From positions 23,935,713-23,999,712 of the forward strand of contig NC_092574.1 in the NCBI RefSeq assembly GCF_037975245.1: a DNA stretch of 64,000 bases, read 5' to 3'. The position numbers and the translations under genes are program-made. How positions within the stretch are numbered: the first letter of the stretch is position 1; every line of letters begins with the position of its first letter. Below the pieces are notes generated by a model, which was not told the origin of the DNA, made no database searches, and worked only from the letters and a program-made list of their open reading frames with translations. Positions 59,701 through 64,000 of this stretch are shown piece by piece. Origin of the DNA: Apostichopus japonicus (lineage: Eukaryota > Echinodermata > Holothuroidea > Aspidochirotida > Stichopodidae).

Positions 59701-62700
59701 TAACGAACTTCAAGTTAAACATACCTATTCGTTACCTATTTAACTCTATTCAGGTTCAATTAGAAAATGTAAGCTTAGGCCAATCAAACTGAAAAGCAAA
59801 TTGTACCATCGTAACTTGTTTAAAATTACTCTAAAATGTAATACCAGATTGATGTAAAGAAATAATAACAACTAGAAACTACTCCAATATAAAATATAAC
59901 ATTCCCTCTCATATCACTTACAGTACCTTCCAAACAAATGCCGATTTCCAGCAAATTGAAAGTTTGCTACGCATTTTTTTTTTTTTTTGCAAACCGATGG
60001 TTAGGCTACATTTGTCATTGACTTAGTGTGGTTGTTAGGCTAACATGTGGTCGAAGATTGCAGTTTCCGTGGATATTTTTATTTTGTATTTGCGACACAA
60101 CTAGAGCGAATTAACAGATGGCAAGGTTAGATTTCCATGCAGTTGACTTAGTGTGAAGTAAGGCTACCATGTGGTCGGAGATTTGTGAGGATTTTAGGTT
60201 ATTTTCGCTGGTACTGAAATTGCTTCGTGCACGCCGTAATTTTCCACGGTAACTTCCCGGGGATTGTGCGCGACCCTACCGCACTGCTTCAAATTTGATG
60301 CGAGATGTGAAAACTGTTTGCGCGATTCGCGCTGCAACTGCAATTCCTAGCTAAAGCAAACGCATGTCACAATTAATTTTACACAGACACCTGATATAAC
60401 GAGGGCGATTTTCTTATATTTCTTTTTCACACTCGTAATTGTGCTTTAGGAGGGCTTTTTAGCACATCGCTCCCGCTTATATTCGACCCTGTCAAGCACA
60501 TTCGTTAATTCGCGAAATTGGTATTGCTGCTATGCCTACTGTGCCAAGAAATTAGATATAGAGGGTGTCTTATTTTAATATTTCGTAGTAAAAGAACAAA
60601 CCTAATACATCAGTTGATATTTTCAACTTCCATATGTTTTTGAATAATGATATTTTCACCTTCCATATGTTTTTGAATAATCGGTATGAAATAACTGGTA
60701 TTCCACGTAATTTTTACCGATTCCGATTACGTTCCGATTATGGGACCGATTCCGATTCCGATTAGGTTAATCGGTTGAACACTAGTTACAAGTAACGCAC
60801 AGTCACACATCAGGAATGCTGATTATATGATGTACAACAATACTGTCTGATATTCATGCACAGAAAGGAATTGAAGGAGTATTTCTTGCCATCCCTGCCC
60901 TAAAAATATACCTGTTATAATTTGGATGATTTTAAGTAACACCATGGTAGGCTCTCCTTTATGATACTCATGTTATCTTAGGTTATACACACTGAGCTCA
61001 CATCTTGAGTATTCAAGATAGCAAAAAGAGAAATGATGAATAAAAGTAATATTGATCCTACCCACGGTTGACAAGGGGACTAAGTCACTTGAGATGAATC
61101 ACAAGCATAGATGGAATTCTGGGTCTCCAAGTAGTGCAGCATGTTGATGAGATCATCTTGTTTGTGTTTTGCATTTAAACATACAAGTATTTAATAATCT
61201 ATATGCTTGAACATTCTCAGTGTAGAAGGAGACGGAAAACCAGCTGTCGTGCTTATCTTAGATGATACAGGTGCTTATGATGAACTTCTCTGTGAAGTCG
61301 CTAAGAAAAATATAGTTTATCGTGGAAGTTATTTCTGGTCATTTGCCCAATTTTACCAAACCTACCAATAATGTCTGAAAATAAGATCGGATTGGTCAAG
61401 CAGAGTTATTAACTAAATGAATGTTAATAAGTGATTAATGATTCCGTTCAAGTCTAAATTTTTCTTAGTCGAGTTACTTTATATTACATTGTTTGATTTC
61501 TACGTCTGCTCTTGTTGGTCTTTCAGGTTTATGGAGGATATTTTAAACTTTCCTGTGTCTATCAGCAAGCACAGTGTCATCATGCAACTGCAAACTACTT
61601 TTGCTTTCTTGTCTTATACTCAAGTAAGTCATTATTTTGTTCATACACTGCTGTTCAATCATAAATTCACATGGAAATACACAGCACATATTTATTATGG
61701 TAGTTTTTAGTTTCAAATCATCTTTTACACAACTGTAGAAATAAAGTTCTGACCTTCTATGCTTTCGTTTTATCTCCTGTACAGCGAGCTGCTTATTCAC
61801 CAGAGCAGTTTCTTCAGGTTTCTCGTCCACCTTGGTTTACTCCTGGAACTCAGCAAGATTGTTCTGAATTCCTCAAGTATCTGTTGGATCGCATTGATGA
61901 GGAAGAAACCAACCTCTTCAAACTATTATCCGTCACCAAGGATGATAGATCAGAGCCCTCTACCTCTCTGCCAAGTGGCACTTCACAGCCATCTGCCTCT
62001 CTATCAAGTGATACTTCACAGCCGTCTACCTCTCTGCCAGATGTTCCCTTGGATGGATCGTCCTTTCCTCCTTTCACACGGGAAAGACTTTCTCTCGTCC
62101 AGACCTACTTCGGCGGTAAATCTGTGACAAAAATCAGATGCCTCAAGTGCAACTACATCTCCAGCCGGGAGGAGATGTTTGTTGATATTCCGCTTGCATT
62201 TCCAGAGACAGATGCCACTAGCAGGACTAAAGGTCTCGGAGGGGGCGATGCTAAGAAGCGCCCCTGCCCAGACGTAGCCGTTTGCGAAGCAGAGGATATG
62301 CACGAGACCAAACCGGTGGAGCAGCCACACAGTTCCAATCACACTCTCATCATGGACGAAGCATTTACACCAGATGAAGCGTTTGCATATCAACATGCAT
62401 CCGCTTCTCAAAGCCCCAAGGAGAAAGAATTGGAGAGTCTGCTCAAGCATTACTTTAATCCGGAACTCTTGAACGGAGATAACCAATACTACTGCGACTC
62501 TTGTCATCACCTTCAGGATGCGGACAAGAGGACCCACATCGTAGAGGCCCCGGAGATTCTAGTCCTAACGCTGATGAGATTTTCGTACGATGCAGTACTT
62601 CAAAGAAGATGTAAGATTCAAGACCATGTCAGGCTTCCCAAGACTCTACGGTTACCTAGGAGAAACAGAGAGGTGGCCAGGAGGCCAAGCGATGACTTCG

Positions 62701-63982
62701 ACGATGAGGATGTTGACACGGTGCTTCCAGAGGTCAAGAAACTGAAACCTCTGGAAGCACCAGAAGATGAGGCAGCGGCTGTCGATTACACCCTGGTAGG
62801 AGCTGTGGTGCATTCTGGTCTCTCCTCGGAAAGTGGTCATTACTACTGTTACGGACGGACTGACAATGTGGACGACAGCTTGGTGTGCCTGGATGCAAAT
62901 GGGCAGTGGGAAGAACATTGGTGTTTATTCAATGACGATAGAGTATCTCACTCCTCCTTTGAGGCATTGACCAACATTTCATCCCGTTTTTGCAATGATA
63001 CAGCATATGTACTATTCTACCAGAAAGTCTCAAGTAGGCAAGGCGCTAAACGACATTTCAGCAACTCAGCAGTGAGGACGACATTTCAAGATATGGTGGC
63101 TAGGGACAATTCTGCCTACTTACAGGTTTGTCAATGTTAACCAAAAACTACATAGCTGTATGATGTGGAGGGAAAGGAGATGGGGGGGGGTCGTTCATTT
63201 CTCTCTTAAAAGGGTTCCAGAGCATATATTTGAAAGAAAGTGATATCTGATTTAGGACAGAAATACAGTGGCTTGATAGCCTGATGCCTCTAAACAGCTT
63301 ATTGCTACTAAAAGTGGAAAAGGAGCAAATGTTAGCCATGAAATTGTGAAGCTGAGGTGGAAATGAATTCCTTAAAATCTGTAATTTTAAGACCAAATGA
63401 GATTCATCAATGGACATCAAAAGTACAAAAATTAAACCTAGTTAATGAATGTAATATCAACTTGGTTTTCAGTTTCTAAAATTGTTGTTTTTGACAAGAA
63501 ATACTTCGGTAACCTGTGATTTAATAATTGAGCATATTTCTAGAACTTCATGTACTACCAAGAAGCCTATGGTGTAATCCAGTTGGTATCAGAGAACATT
63601 AACCTAAAAATAAAAAACCTTAACAATTTAACATAAACGTGTTTGTTTATGACGAGCAATACATACATGCAAGCACCCTTGTTCGATGAGGGGAGCGATG
63701 CAGGGTAAGGGGAGGGGTTTGAGGTAAGGTTGCTTGCTTCACCTATTTAATCTCAAAGGAGGCTAAGTGATACTGTTATAACACTTGTAAACAAAGGCCC
63801 ATCTTTGTCTTTTTCACCCTCAGGAACAAGAAACGGAGGCACGTCACGATAAGTCTGCAAGGAGACCCATCTCTAATGATAATTATTGGTACAAAGATAA
63901 AGATTCTGATGACCAGAATGAACCTCCCGGAGGATGCGGTCTTGGTGGAGGCGGGGTACCACCGGGACATTTAGTCTTTTAA
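53730..63982 (+). CDS. USP38: Ubiquitin carboxyl-terminal hydrolase 38 (USP38), 7 exons
   Basis: Exons: 53730-54659, 55567-55668, 57023-57181, 58198-58388, 61527-61623, 61785-63125, 63824-63982 (TAA). All introns are GT-AG; total 992 aa, close to vertebrate USP38. It is a cysteine protease that removes ubiquitin from proteins. Residues 1-400 form the helical-repeat N-terminus (MDTILEG, TDPNV, WLSWP, LSFQHSPEAFH). The USP domain has the catalytic Cys447 in GNTCYMN, then QQDCSEFL, zinc-knuckle pairs CLKC (612/615) and CDSC (730/733), catalytic His845 in SGHYYCYG, and Asp877 in FNDDR. All key residues are intact. The C-terminus PPGGCGLGGGG..HLVF is the distinctive USP38 tail and separates it from USP35. 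An ACCATGG context supports the start. A three-copy 11-residue serine-rich repeat lies between the Cys and zinc regions. Confidence 0.96.
55134..55230. repeat. 17-bp tandem repeat
   Basis: Five to six copies of TCTCTTGAAACCTTTAA in USP38 intron 1. Confidence 0.9.
56100..56830. repeat. Minisatellite with 74-97 bp units
   Basis: GTAGTAGCC(C)TATAC recurs at about 56225, 56322, 56396, 56481, 56555, 56640, 56724 and 56806. It is accompanied by GAATCCCTGTACTAATCAGG and CATAATTTAGTGTTTAAAGT. Alternating 74 and 85 bp spacings indicate a 159-bp two-unit block. It fills much of USP38 intron 2. Confidence 0.85.
56862..56965 (-). mobile_element. LINE fragment in USP38 intron 2
   Basis: TACAAAAACTG(C)TATACATC, then TATAGCAATTTGCCCAT and ACAATTC/CACACTTCA, align with 52208-52285, which is inside the minus-strand reverse-transcriptase relic. 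This is therefore a short fragment of the same or a related element in the same orientation. Confidence 0.5.
58741..59150. mobile_element. MITE-like G-rich-end element in USP38 intron 4
   Basis: The left edge CCGTGCAGGGGGATAGGAA and right edge GGCTCCTACCCCCCTGGTTCCG are imperfect inverted copies. GGGGGGGG (58778) and GGGGGTGGGGGC (about 59099) tracts lie within, and GGGGCAC words recur. No exact target duplication was found. It ends within 20 bp of the hAT element that follows. Confidence 0.55.
59169..60784. mobile_element. Non-autonomous hAT transposon with 8-bp TSD
   Basis: Terminal inverted repeats are TAGTGTTCAACCGATTA (59169-59185) and TTAATCGGTTGAACACTA (ending 60784), flanked by the exact 8-bp direct repeat GTTACAAG (59161-59168 and 60785-60792). 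TAGTG-type ends and an 8-bp duplication are standard hAT features. Both ends carry clustered CCGATTCCGATTA subterminal repeats, which in hAT elements serve as transposase binding sites. The 1616-bp body has no transposase frame. It lies in USP38 intron 4 and does not disturb the exons. Confidence 0.88.
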
Positions 63983-64000
63983 TGCTCTCCTGGAGGCCGT

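Noticed and set aside
62016-62537. 173-codon minus-strand frame opposite USP38 exon 6
   Set aside because: It is a shadow of the USP38 coding exon, whose plus-strand frame has all catalytic motifs. No independent signature.
1269-63982. The three genes as a functional cluster
   Set aside because: A Patched-like protein, an anoctamin and USP38 act in unrelated processes, lie on different strands and are separated by long repeat-rich stretches. Nothing shows co-regulation.

Overview
This is eukaryotic, AT-rich, intron- and repeat-rich DNA. It has GT-AG introns, a tRNA-derived SINE, non-LTR retrotransposon relics and many non-autonomous DNA transposons. The three genes and the type of repeats point to a marine invertebrate deuterostome. 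An echinoderm is my best guess, but the species cannot be fixed from sequence alone.

Layout. 0-5.5 kb: a small minisatellite-bearing element, a SINE, and a two-exon minus-strand gene for a Patched/RND-type sterol-sensing-domain protein (1269-4287). 5.5-24 kb: an almost gene-free block of mobile DNA. It holds a hAT-like element with an 8-bp target-site duplication and a second element nested inside it (5599-7052), a 4.2-kb foldback element flanked by a 10-bp direct repeat (8412-12626), a decayed LINE (about 14.23-15.64 kb), a pair of inverted repeat arms (17.0/20.3 kb), another hAT-like MITE (20702-21304), a U2 snRNA-like fragment, and inverted copies of an unrecognised small coding sequence (22.7/23.8 kb).

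24.3-46.7 kb: a complete 20-exon anoctamin (TMEM16) gene on the plus strand, 973 codons, every exon junction in phase. Intron 4 (7.1 kb) contains a second, expanded copy of the minisatellite element seen at 0.14-0.52 kb. Intron 9 contains seven tandem 56-bp copies of the exon-10 splice acceptor plus the start of exon 10. 46.7-53.7 kb: 3-prime flank, a third copy of the unrecognised sequence family, and a minus-strand LINE relic.

53.7-64 kb: a complete 7-exon USP38-type deubiquitinase (992 codons) on the plus strand, with a 1.6-kb non-autonomous hAT element (8-bp duplication GTTACAAG) in intron 4.

The three genes do unrelated jobs: sterol/lipid-type transport, a membrane lipid scramblase or ion channel, and ubiquitin removal. 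They are ordinary neighbours, not a cluster. I found no CRISPR array or operon, and no previously unknown multi-gene system. The most unusual items are the foldback element, the decoy-acceptor array in the anoctamin gene, the altered TM6 calcium site of the anoctamin, and the unrecognised three-copy coding family.
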